DNA from: Odobenus rosmarus divergens | Taxonomy: Eukaryota; Chordata; Mammalia; Carnivora; Odobenidae | Direction: 5' to 3' | DNA length: 64,000 bases | Assembly (NCBI RefSeq): GCF_000321225.1 | Contig: NW_004450458.1 | Coordinates: forward strand, 443,877-507,876 | Shown: in pieces, positions 49,994 to 61,400 of the stretch | How the letters are laid out: every line of letters begins with the position of its first letter | Numbering within the stretch: the stretch's first letter is position 1 | The notes under the pieces: generated by a model | What the model saw: the letters and a program-made list of their open reading frames with translations, nothing else | Told to the model about the DNA's origin: nothing | Databases searched by the model: none | Program-made: the position numbers and the translations under genes

Positions 49994-51361
49994 GTTCTAG
50001 TGCACAAACTTGCTCCCAGATTATTTTTAAAACATTTTAATCTTCCCTTAGATTGCATTAATATTGTTATTTTAATTTACTAAAATCAGCCCAAATTTTC
50101 CATAATACCACTTCAATTTTAGTCTTACTCAGGAAGAACTTCATCGCCCCTAATCTAAGAACAAACCCTTCTATTAAGTATACTTAGTAGAATTTTTAAG
50201 GAAGAGAGTGTCTTTAGCATTCAAGCATAACCTTATTAACATAAAATAGTTATCACAAATCAGCCTTCATTTTTAAAAATAGCATGTGTGGTATTTAAAA
50301 CAGAAAAAACATGGGAGTATTTTTTGTCCTCCTGGCAGACTTACTCCTATTGTCCTCCTGGCAAGCTTAAAAAAAAAAAAAAAAGACATTTAGGAAAGTA
50401 GGTGAGCAAACTCTAGGTTTCTTATTTACACACTAATTAAGAGTTCCACAATCTAGTTTTCTGCTCATTAGTCTGTCACTCTCACTTCAGAATTATGCAG
50501 GCTCACTTCAGAATTATGCAGGCTAGTTTTACACAGAAACCTAACTTCCCTCCAGCTTCCCTAGATAATGGGAGGGTAATTCCCGGGCATATATTACACC
50601 TATGTTAACAAAAATCCTATTTGTCAAGTGCCTCCTCGGAGCAAGTCTAAAACCACTAGCTATTTCAGCAAAGCAGATTCCTTACCATGTTTCTTAAGCC
50701 ACATAACCTACACAGACATGTGTCTTAGGACCTCATTACTCTCATATACAAGGTAAAATGGATGATTAACAGAAATTATTGTTTACATAAATCAACTTTC
50801 TGGGGGCTGGAGTTTAAAAAGTCAGAGTGATACCACCACGCTGAAGGAAAGTACTGGCATTATGGGGGCAATTTCAGGATTTTGCTGTGAATTACTGTGA
50901 AACATTCCAATGCAAGCTGACCTACAATCTCCACCTTTTTCTAGACCCAACTGGCTGAATCCTATTTTTCCTGAGCTGTCAACAGTGTTTTTAAAGGAGG
51001 TGACTGCTATCATAATCTCATCACTCAACAGGTAATTTAGAACAGGACTATCACAGATTCAACTACCACTGGACCACAGCAATCACCCAGTTATAATGCA
51101 GGACAATGTTAGAACAGCACAGTCCAAGCCAAGGACTTGAAACCTCCTCATGCCACTTTCTGCTTGCACTCTCTGGGGGTACTGTTCTTTGACATCTTTC
51201 AACTTCAGCTATTTAATCTTTGTAACATGGTAAATTTAGAAAGTGCTGAATTCTGAATTTCTAGCATAAAATCTAGGAGCATTTTTGTAGGACATTCCCT
51301 GAAATTTTTGATTACACAGTGTTCAGAAACAGAGCGAACTGTTTTAGAAATACAAACTAGT
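49994..51361. other. Intron 3, nothing recognised
   Basis: Unassigned AT-rich sequence apart from the 21-bp tandem duplication at 50481-50522 listed separately and an A run near 50369-50384. Confidence 0.45.
50481..50522. repeat. Perfect 21-bp tandem duplication
   Basis: A 21-bp unit beginning CTCACTTCAGAATTATGCAG occurs twice back to back (50481-50501 and 50502-50522) without a mismatch. Confidence 0.96.
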
Positions 51362-51381
51362 TTAAAAAAAAAAACAGTTAA

Positions 51382-52123
51382 CTGGGTATCTACCCCAAAG
51401 ATACAAATGTAGGGATCTGAAGGGGTACGTGCACCCCAATGTTTATAGCAGCAATGTCCACGATAGCCAAACTGTGGAAACGAGCCAAGATGTCCATCGA
51501 CAGATGAATGGATAAAGAAGATGTGGTATATATACACAATGGAATATTATGCAGCCATCAAAAGGAATGAGATCTTGCCATTTGCAATGACGTGGATGGA
51601 ACTGGAGGGTGTTATGCTGAGTGAAATAAGTCAATCAGAGAAAGGTATGTATCATATGACCTCACTGATATGAGGAATTCTTAATCTCAGGAAAGAAACT
51701 GAGGGTTGCTGGAGTGGTGGGGGGGTGGGAGGGATTGGGTGGCTGGGTGATAGACACTGGGGAGGGTATGTGCTATGGTGAGCGCTGTGAATTGTGCAAG
51801 ACTGTTGAATCACAGATCTGTACCTCTGAAACAAATAATGCAATATATGTTAAGAAAAAAAAAAGAAGAAGGTAGCAGGAGGGGAAGAATGAAGGGGGGG
51901 AAATTGGAGGGGGAGACCAACCATGAGAGACGATGGACTCTGAAAAACAAACTGAGGGTTCTAGAAGGGAGGGGGGTGGGAGGATGGGTTAGCCTGGTGA
52001 TGGGTATTAAAGAGGGCACGTTCTGCGTGGAGCACTGGGTGTTATGCACAAATAATGAATCATGGAACACTACATCCAAAACTAATGATGTAATGTATGG
52101 TGATTAACGTAACGATAAAAAAA
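51382..52123 (+). mobile_element. 5'-truncated carnivore L1, relatively young
   Basis: Starts inside the end of ORF2 (CTGGGTATCTACCCCAAAGA), continues through GGAATATTATGCAGCCATCA, and has two similar 3'-UTR segments (G-rich then GTGGAGCACTGGGTGTTATG) before a terminal A-rich sequence. A duplication of about 19 bp, TTAAA...ACAGTTAA (51362-51381 and 52124-52142), flanks it with one length difference in the A run. The TTAAAA at its edge is a usual L1 endonuclease site. No complete reading frame. Confidence 0.9.
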
Positions 52124-53053
52124 TTAAAAAAAAAACAGTTAATGTAACAATGCAAATAAGTGAGAAATCACTAACAAAAACATAAAATCCCCAACAATGT
52201 GGGGGGAAAAAAATTCTGTCAAGAGGGTCAAAGAAGAAACTGGCATAGAAATTAGTGAAAGCAACAAATATGACATTATGTACAATGTAATAAAGCAATA
52301 CACAGAAAGTAGTAAAATAGCTCGGTGATTGGAATAGGAAAGAATAAAGGCTTAAAATAAGTTAACCCAAATTCCAACTTTAAGAAATGTGATAACGGAA
52401 TAAACCCAAAGAAAAAGAGGAAAAAATATAATAAAAAGCAAAGCTTAATGAAATTAAAAGGATAATACAATATGAAGAAAATCAGAAGTTGGTATAACAA
52501 TAAGGAAGTGAAACAGATAAGCCTCTGGCAAGACTAATCAAGAGAGAAAAAGCACAAATGAACAAAAATAACAATGAAAAAATCCAGTAGCAATGAAAGA
52601 GACTAACAGAATACCACCAATGACTTTTTGCCAATAAATGTGAATACCTGACAGAATGTATACACTGTAATATGTAACTTACTATCTGATTGAAAAAAAA
52701 AGAAAGCTTGAGCAGAACCCTATTATATACACTGATTTGATACTTAAAAATCTACTCTCAAACCCTCTTGGAAGGTCAAAATATATATAGTAAGACCTTC
52801 CTATAAAGCTATCATTCCAATATTAATCACATCCATGGGAAGCAGGAGGACAGTTCTCAGATCTCCTCTGTTAAGCTAGTATAATTCTGAGACAGATCAA
52901 GCAAGGAAACTTATAAGAAAATAAAACCATTATCTCTTGAACATGCATACAGAATTCTTCAACAAATATTAACAAATTAAATCTAGCAGTGTGTTTAAAA
53001 AGACAAACATCAAGACTAAACTGGTTTTATTACAAGAATGCAAGTGAAGTTTA

Positions 53054-53187
53054 TTTATTTATTTATTTTTTTAGATTTTATTTATTTATTTGACAGAGAG
53101 AGACAGCGAGAGCAGGAACACAAGCAGGGGGAGTGGGAGAGGGAGAAGCAGGCTTCCCGCTGAGCAGGGAGCCCGATGTGGGACTCC
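53054..53187 (-). mobile_element. CanSINE, 5'-truncated but with perfect duplication
   Basis: Only the tail half of the SINE is present (TTTATTTGACAGAGAGAGAC to GAGCAGGGAGCCCGATGTGG); the tRNA-like head is absent. A perfect 17-bp duplication (AATGCAAGTGAAGTTTA) at 53037-53053 and 53188-53204 shows that it arrived truncated and was not later deleted. Confidence 0.96.
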
Positions 53188-54180
53188 AATGCAAGTGAAG
53201 TTTAAACACTAGAAGGAGAGGAGGAAGACCAGAAGATCAGCTCTACATATGAAGAAAAAGCATTTGATTAAAAAAAGAGCCACTTATGATTCTTTTAAAA
53301 ATCTCAATAAATCAAAAAGATAACCTCCTGAAGCTACTAAAAAAAAAAAACAAAAAAAAAACTGACCCCAGCCTCACAAAAAAAGACTTCAAACATTTTG
53401 ATGGTGAAATATTAGAAGCATTCCCTTTAAAATCAAGAACAAGTCAAGGATGCCAACACTACCATTCTTTTGATATTTTACTGAGCCAACTGGGTAAAAC
53501 AAGAAAATAAATAAAAGAACAATGATTTAAAAAAGAAAGAAACAAAACTTTCATTACTTCCAGCTGATATGACTGTTTACGAGAAAATCTAAAGCATCTG
53601 CAGACAAATTTTCAGAATGAATGATTCAGCCAAGTGGCTGGATACAAGATGAATATACAAAAAAATACATTGCATTTCTATTTGTCAACAAGAACTAGAA
53701 AACAACTGCACATATATATACATACAATCAATGAAGTCAGCAAAAAAAAAAAAAGTTCCAACAAAAATTCAATAAAATAAATACAAGACCCATATGGAAA
53801 AAATTATAAGACATTAAAGAAAACACATGTATCAAAAATATGCTATTTTTATAGATAGCAAGCCTGAAAATTGTGACAACAGTCAGTTTGCCCCCAATTC
53901 AACGTAATCCCAAAGAAGGTCCCAACATATTCTCTTAAAGGCTGATTCTAAAATTTAAATGGATGAGCAAAAAACTAGACATAGTCAAAATACTTCAGGA
54001 ATTTGCCCTACTATACTGTATATTAAAACATAAAGTGAAGTAATTAATACACTGTGATTATTAACCCACGGATACATAAACAGAACAGAACAGAGAACCA
54101 AGAAACAAACCCATACATATAAGGAAAATTGGTATGAAACAGAGAGTAAAGGGAAATCCACTCAATACACGTTCAGGGAT

Positions 54181-54384
54181 GGGGCACCTGGGTGGCTCAG
54201 TCGGTTAAGCGCCTGCCTTCGGATCAGGTCATGATGCCAGGGTCCTGGGATCAAGCCCCACGTCAGGCTCCCTGCTCAGCGGGAGCCTGCTTCTCCATCT
54301 CCTTCCCGCTTGTGATCTCCCTCACTATCTCTGTCACTATCTCTCTCAAATAAAATAAGTAAAATCTTAAAAAAAATTAAAAAA
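54181..54384 (+). mobile_element. CanSINE, full length, intact Pol III boxes
   Basis: GGGCACCTGGGTGGCTCAGT head with an A-box-like TGGCTCAGTCGG and B-box-like GGATCAAGCC. Target duplication AATACACGTTCAGGGA (54164-54179) against AATACATGTTCAGGGA (54385-54400), differing by one C/T. Confidence 0.95.
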
Positions 54385-55432
54385 AATACATGTTCAGGGA
54401 CCAAAAAACCAAAAACCAAACAAAAAGAACCCCCCCAAAACTGAAACCCTGATACTGTATTTTTTTAAAAAATCAACTCCAGATGGATTTTTTTTATCTG
54501 AATGTGAAAGGCTTTTTTAAGAAGAAAATAGAGAAAAAAATATGTGTGACTTTGTGGTAGGGAAGAATATAAGACAAGCAAGTAAGTTTAAAAATCCCCA
54601 AAACAAAAAAATACTAATCATAAAAGAAAAAGCCTAATAGCTTGGTAATATTAAAATCAAGAGCTTCTGTTTACTAAAAGGCACTTTAAATAAAGTAAAA
54701 AATTAAGCCCAAAACTAAAGCACATAACATGAATAAAGGACTGTTATCCAAGATATATTAAGAAAAAAATAAAGATTTTAAAAATGCATAAGAGATACTA
54801 ATAAGCATTTCAAGAAGGTGGAATACAAATGAAGACATGTTTAATGTTACTACTAATTAGGGAAAAATAAATCTAGAGCAGGACAAAATACTATTTTTTA
54901 CCCAGCTAGAAAAAATACAAGGGTTGACAACTCCAAGCACAAAATGAATTCTTAGACACTATTATACTCCCTATTATATGCCCTGGAAAACTCACAGATG
55001 TGCACTAGGATAGGAGAATATTCACCGTCGCACTGTTTGTGACAGCAAAAAAGGTAGAAATAACTCAAATCCATCAACAAGAGAATGGAGGCACATATTG
55101 TTTCATAGAATAAAATATTATTACAGCAATAAAAAGAAATAGCTACATGCAACATATATACATTTTAGAAACAATGTTGAGTGAAAAAGCTGTTAAAATT
55201 ATACAATATAATTTTATTTTTAAAGCTCAAACACAGGCAAAACTAAAAAGTGTAATTATTTTCATGAAGCATTAACACAATGAACACAAAGTTGAAGAGG
55301 TAAATACCTCAACAGAGCAGACAGTGGGATGAAACAGAGCCTAGCATGCAGGTTGATGATGCAACAGTATTGACAATGCACCAGTTCTTACTTACACTGG
55401 GTAGTGGAATCAAAGAGCACAATGTTATTTTT

Positions 55433-55612
55433 TTATTTTTTTTTTTAAAGATTTTATTTATTTATTCATGAGAGACAGAGAGAGAGAGGCAGAGGGAGAA
55501 GCAGGCTCCCAAGGAGCAGGGAGCCCGATGCGGGACTCGATCCCAGGACCCTGGGACCATGACCTGAGCCGAAGGCAGACGCTTAACCATCTGAGCCACC
55601 CAGGCGCCCCCC
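55433..55612 (-). mobile_element. CanSINE, short-tail subtype
   Basis: Reverse SINE with CATGAGAGACAGAGAGAGAG next to ATTTATTTATT, shorter than the other copies. Perfect 18-bp duplication (GAGCACAATGTTATTTTT) at 55415-55432 and 55613-55630. Probably a younger, different subfamily. Confidence 0.96.
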
Positions 55613-55630
55613 GAGCACAATGTTATTTTT

Positions 55631-57574
55631 ATGCTATGTAATATGTCATATCTCTTAATTTATAGGTATCAAATATTGTATGATAAAAATTTTAAACTAT
55701 TAAAATTAAAACTTAGACAAAGAAAGCACATGAAAGCTTTCCTGAGAAACTGATCTATTTATTTCTCCCAAGTTTATTTTATAACATACTCCATTCTTAC
55801 ATCTGTGACGTTCACTATTTATTTTATTTAAATCCCGCGCAATAATTTTAGGAATAGTGTCAAATACAATGGATGCTAAGAACAAGTAAAGAGCACTGTA
55901 AGGAAGAATATAATGACATTATGGAGAATTATGTGAATGTTACATGTTCTCTTTATCCCCAAACCGATTAAAATCAAAATAAATCAGTCATCTAATTTTC
56001 ATTCATATGCAGAAAGAATAAAAGAAATACATTAACATAATTTAGTGTCCTTTATTTTATTGGTGTGTAATGGGCCAAGTCACTTTCTTTGCCACCATAT
56101 TAAACAGATTAATCCTTACTTAAAATGTTAGAAAACAATACAGATCTATCAACGAGCAAGGTTTATTTTTTAAAAAAATTTTTGTAAGGGCCTGCCATTT
56201 ACGTAGATGCTTCTGAAGATAAGTTAGTTACTTGTCCTAATTGTAAAAATAAAGGAAAGGGGAGAAAGATCCACAGAGAAGTTAAGGACTACACTATCTT
56301 CTATGGAAGCAAAGCCTTTTAGAACCATGAGCATTGTAGAAAAATAACCAGATGTAAAAGAAAAAGTCAAACTTTCAGGGGGAAAAAAACAAAAGCATTT
56401 TGAAAGAATAGTGAAAAAGTGATCTGTCCTAGGTGACTCGTCTTAATAAAAATAATAAACAAGTTTTTAAAGTACCTTATTTGAAGAAGTGAATTTCCTT
56501 GAATAAAATAGGCAGCTCAGCAAAGATCTGAGAAATCTTAACACTTTTATTACTCAAAGATTTTCTCTCATATTGTTAAAGACAAACTGATATTATTCCT
56601 TAATTATATTTGAGGGAAAAGCTGTTTTATTTTTAATTTGCCCAGAATGTGTACGTAAAAATGAAAGCCAAGTGGTAATTCTAGGCAGTGAACTGCACAG
56701 AACAATGCTCACTTGGTATTCATCCTAGGTCTTAAATAAATGTAGCCTGCCAAATGTAGCCCACTAGATTATTCTGAACCTCATTAACCAATTTCTTTTT
56801 CTAGAACCTTTGTTCCATTTCCTCCTTCCTATCAGGCATTTAGTTCACTGTTCTTAAAACTCTGCCACTGGAGTGAGAAAGGAGGAAAAGGAAAACAAGC
56901 ACACATTTATTTTTCTACTTGAAGCAGCTCTAAACCATTACTGGATGTAAAAGATCTCTGACAGCCTGCGTGTCTTAAATGCTTTCTGTCTACAGCGATG
57001 GGGGAAGGGATCTTTAGTCAACCACTGGAAGGCACAGCGTGGCTACAGCAACTTCTCTGTTCTTTCTAGACTTTTCAGCAAGAATGTCATTAACTGTGCC
57101 TATTTGTTATGGACTTTCCAGATTGCAGGGAAGAAGGGGGTGGGAGAAAGAGGAAAACAGAGAAGAGAGACACTTCAAGGTCGCTGCGCATCACAACCTA
57201 ACTCTTCAGACCAACCCCAAACCATCTTGAAGGTTCACAGGTTCGCCCAAGGCATGGAGAACCTGCATAGCCAGAAATATTTCTACTAAAGACACCTAGC
57301 TAGCTAGGAACCTAACCAGATTAAAAAAAAAGAAGAAGAAGAAGAAGATATAAGGAAGACAAGGAAATAATAAATCATGAAATATAAATGCTACAAAGGG
57401 AGATTTAATTATGTCCTTTTAATCAATTTTTCTCATTAACATATAGGGTTAGAACACTATCCACCTCACACTGTTTTCCCCTCTGCACTGGCTGGTTTAT
57501 AGTGAATGTATTTTTTCCTGTTACCTGGAAAGTAACCAGTGTGTTTTCTATGATAACAATCAATTTTTGCCTTT
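55631..57574. other. Intron 3, nothing recognised
   Basis: AT-rich with an (AGA)n run at about 57331-57349. No gene or named repeat seen. Confidence 0.45.
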
Positions 57575-58130
57575 AAACTTTTTATTTTTTATACAAAATA
57601 ATAACCATTATAACTAATAAAAAACACAAAGCCATATAAATAAAAGTTAATCTTCCTCAGCCCCTTCTTCCACCATTATATATTTGTGCATAGTCCTTGC
57701 AAACTTTGTCCAAACCTGTATAATCATACGTACGAGTATGCGTGTAAATATGTATGTGTTCATGTGTATACCTTTGTCAGTTGATTGAACAAAGAAATTG
57801 AGATATTTTATAAGCTACAGTGCAATTTCACTTTCCTCACTCAGCAATAATTATCGCCATCAATCGAAATAATATTTCTTAAAAAGGTATATAATGTATC
57901 TGAAAATATGAATGTATTACAATTTATTCAACTATTTTCCCACTGACTAGCATTCATATTATTTTGTCTTAGGCTTTTGTCATTACAAAAAAATACTGCA
58001 TCACAAGAACACACATAGGCACGTATATGTGTAAACAGCCATCATTAGTCTTTATATTTTTACTTTTTTTGCTATGGGACGGTCTCATAAACAGGACTTT
58101 CAAAAGACCAGCAACAATCTTTCATAATCC
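57575..58130 (-). mobile_element. Possible L1 3'-region relic, antisense
   Basis: Wording such as TTTTCCCACTGACTAGCATT, GTCATTACAAAAAAATACTG and CATAAACAGGACTTTC resembles antisense L1M 3' regions. Lies about 225 bp 3' of the 54-bp HIVEP1 exon on the gene strand, in intron 3. Tentative. Confidence 0.4.
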
Positions 58131-58355
58131 TACCAGCAATATATAAATACATGGGAAACAGTTACAGAACATGCTACATAGCTAAAGCATTTCATAAAGC
58201 AGAGACCATATACTTTTAGGTATCAGTTAGTCTAAGGTGATTTTTAATTTTGTGTTACGTTTACATTGATAGATTTAAAAGGCTGTGATTATAAGGTAGC
58301 TGTATAGGAATCACTGTTAAGAATACAGTCTATATTGCGGTTGAGTTTAATTTAC

Positions 58356-58409
58356 CTTTTTTTGACACTTCTGCCCCATTAAGTTCTTTTTGTGCTTCTT
58401 CAATTTTGT
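58356..58409 (-). CDS. HIVEP1: HIVEP1 54-bp coding exon (exon 3 in human numbering)
   Basis: A small exon just after the N-terminus. The acceptor is a pyrimidine-rich stretch ending CTTAG at 58411-58410, and the donor is AAAG|GTAAAT with GT at 58355-58354. It starts with two bases that complete an Asp codon, reads DKIEEAQKELNGAEVSKK, and ends with one base (G) of the next Glu codon, which the giant exon completes as G|AA. This agrees with remembered human HIVEP1 over the whole exon. The peptide is charged and probably helical; no named domain is visible. It is far too short for ORF finding and is recognised only by homology and its two splice sites. It sits about 28 kb upstream of the next exon. 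Confidence 0.96.
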
Positions 58410-58411
58410 CT

Positions 58412-61400
58412 AAGAAAAACAAAGAAATTTTACAAATCAATTCATCATACACAAATAAGAATACAGAAAAACAAACATACTACTAATACATGGTGACTGA
58501 TACATAGTAATAAATATTTATTGAATGAATTATTTGTGAAATAAATATGTGTAAACTGTCAAAATAATGACAGATTTATTCCCTCATTTTAAAATTGAAT
58601 TTCTTCTTTCAATCACGTCTTGGTCACAAGGACCACTTCCACTTAATTAATGTTTCCATAATGCAAATAATGAGCGCATTTCAGAACTGAACTATCATTA
58701 AAAAATGTCTAGGTGCCTAAAAGTACCTAAAAATAAAACTTTCCTTATGAAGACATACAAATGCCCAACAAGGATTTTATTAGAGAGATATAACAAACGC
58801 CCACTAGCTTAGAAACAAGTCTAATCCAAGTTCACAGATGGCCTGAGACCTATGCCAAACATGGAAGAACCAGGAAATAAATGAAATGAGGAGCCGAAGA
58901 GGAGCTTTAATTAATGCCCACCCGTCTTGCCAAGCCCTGGTAACAGGACGGTCATTTATGAAGTGTGAGGGTAGCGAACTGCATTAAAGAGAGCCTATGT
59001 TCAAAGTAATGACCACAGAACTGTTACACAGGAACCAGTTTTGAAGGAGCAGGTGTAACCCAGAAGTGATACCTAACAAGGCCCTGGGAGGCTGCCCTAG
59101 GAGCGGATAGGAGAGGGAGCCAAGTGGGGGCCCTGAGCCGACAGCTCTTAGATCTGAGGCTCTGAGCACCACTGGATCGTGTAAAAAAAGCATGTGTTCT
59201 ACCTTGGCTAACAATTAATTTAAATTTTGTAAGAATGCACTTATTTGATGATCATGACAATAACCAGTTCCAAGTTTAATACAGGGGTCTAAGTGCTTGT
59301 GATAACGGCAGAAGCTACAAAATTCCCAGGGAACTATTTTGTATGGAAATGAATACACAACCAATAATTATGTAATGTTATAGTTAGTCCATGGAAGTAC
59401 CATTTAAAAGCTCTCAAAATATTGGTACTTCAGGCATTTATGCCTTCGGGGATCCACCTCCAGTCCCTAAAATGGTTTCCAAAGCTACCCCTACACCACC
59501 ACCACTGGCCACTGATGAACCTCAGAAATGCATCTTTTCCAAACAAATAAAAGACTCAGATCCCACCACAGGCCCTCTGAACCCTGGTCCACCTGCTGCT
59601 TCTCTCGTCAACCTTGCCGGGAAAGCCAGAAACTCAGAGAACCTCCAATTTACTGACCAAATTTCTTTTAATTGCATACTGATCCACCCCGCCTACAAAA
59701 TAAAGGCAGAGTGGGAGGAGCAGAATAAAGGAGACAAGCTAGTCTGAAATATTAGACACTATCAGCGTTGGTCAAAAATAACTTAAGTTTTTATCCTGAC
59801 AAATATATCCCCACAGCAATGTCCTATTTCTTTGCTAATTCTCAGATCCAGAATGAGACATATGAGGAGTAGAGATAACCCATAGAAATAATAAAATTTT
59901 TCTTATTTATAAATTTTAATCACTTCTCATGAAATGACAAGTGAAACTGGAAACTGTCCTAAAAAAAAAACAAAACAAACCCAAAAAACAAACAAAAAAA
60001 CCTCTTATTAAATGCAGAAAGTGGATCCTGCCTCAGCAGTAATTTTACTTCAAAGAGAAAAATACCAAATGCAAGGATGAAATCTACGTTAACATAACTA
60101 ACAAAAGGGCAAGGGCCACTTTTTTTAAAAAATAAAATATACTAACTACACTGTAGACCTTCAAAAATATAAAGAAACAAATCATATAATTTAAATATAC
60201 AGCTCTTGAGAAACATAAAGGAAAAAACACTGTTAGTTCTATGCCAGCAATTCACCCAAACTCAAGAACCATAAATAATATATATGTATATATTCTATAT
60301 ATTCACAGTAGTAATGACTGTGTTTAAGAGTTTATGCACGCATAATCTGGCATTATATAATAAAACTGTTTATTAATAGAATCAATTGTGGCTCAAAGCA
60401 ACAAAAACTCATGACCTAACACATATTTAAAGAACAGTTGCTATTCAGTATATGGAGGTTTGGCTACCTTCTGTTTGCACGTTAACCAAACAAATTCTTA
60501 CAAAAATGACCTCAATTTACATGTGATCACAAAACACTACTCTTTGTTCTTAAATTTTCAATTAAGTTGCCTTTTTCTCTTCATAATAACAGTGTATAAA
60601 TCAGCAGATGTAGGACATCTATGTTAGGGATAAGCATCTACTTAAATGCTTTTACCTAAGGCTCCAGTTCAATAGGTAAATACAATTTTCATGTAGAGGG
60701 CTTCTAAGAGCCAATTTTCAAAGCTTCTACTTCAATTTTTAGGAAAAAAAAGTCCTGTTTATATTTAACCTATGCTCTATGATTCTCCTGGTAAAAGAGG
60801 GTGTTTCAGAGACACTCCAAAATCACAGAGAAAGTGGTCATACATTGTACGTACTTAATTGGTTCAGACAAGGCAATTTACTGAAATTTAAAGCAGTATT
60901 TATCATTTTTTTCACTATGACTCAGAGCAATAAATATATTTTTACATTCCAACCAATTACACATGTGTACTATTATGTGTATACGTAATTCAGAAACAAA
61001 CTTACCCACACTCCATCCTCTATCTTTTCCTATTAAAAATGAAAAATGCAGCCTTGCCCAACCAGCTACATCGATTTTACGACCCACTGCTGGATTCTGA
61101 ACCAGATATAAGCAGCAGTTCCCTACACATCTTTTTTACCTTTTATTTTTTTACTCTTTTCCCTTTACCAAGGCTAATACTTCCCAGCAATAATATAGGA
61201 TCTCATTATTATAAACCTTGCCTTGGGGGGCTGGGGCCGTTGTTTAGAATAGGATCTCAGATTCGGAGCCATCTCTGTCACCCCCTCCCCAGTGTCACTG
61301 TTATCTGAGGTAACGATCTCAGAGAACTACACATTCAGAAATAAACTATAGTTTCTCTGTTGCTGTTGCTTAAATATAAAAATAGATATGCCCACACCAT

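Larger units (their letters stand above)
52330..55432 (+). mobile_element. Old L1 relic (ORF2 and 3' region)
   Basis: Sense L1 wording: GCCTCTGGCAAGACTAATCA, AGTCAAGGATGCCAACACTA, GGCTGGATACAAGATGAATA, CAACGTAATCCCAAAGAAGG, TCACCGTCGCACTGTTTGTG, CAAATCCATCAACAAGAGAA. Many stops. SINEs at 53054-53187 and 54181-54384 interrupt it, and another marks its end. Confidence 0.75.
15305..58409 (-). other. HIVEP1: HIVEP1 partial gene, five internal coding exons
   Basis: Minus-strand gene span assembled from five exons whose translations match human HIVEP1 as I remember it. HIVEP1 is a nuclear transcription factor that binds kappaB-like enhancer sites through two widely separated ZAS zinc-finger pairs. 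Exon sizes in transcript order are 54, 5966, 134, 176 and 102 bp, total 6432 bp, and every junction keeps frame (phases 1, 0, 2, 1, and 1 at the exit). Introns between them are about 27.9 kb effective coding gap (58355-30181), 3.1 kb (24214-21069), 0.7 kb (20934-20219) and 4.6 kb (20042-15407). The start-codon exon (about 13 codons expected) was searched for between 58410 and 64000 and not seen. The acidic and C-terminal coding exons were not seen below 15305. Exon numbers assume the human layout, where the giant exon is exon 4. Confidence 0.96.

Noticed and set aside
51382..52123. L1 segment as an active retrotransposon
   Set aside because: Only the extreme end of ORF2 and the 3' UTR remain; no endonuclease or reverse transcriptase can be encoded.
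54181..54260. tRNA-Lys-like heads of the CanSINEs as tRNA genes
   Set aside because: A- and B-box-like words are present, but the cloverleaf pairing is degraded and they continue into SINE bodies.
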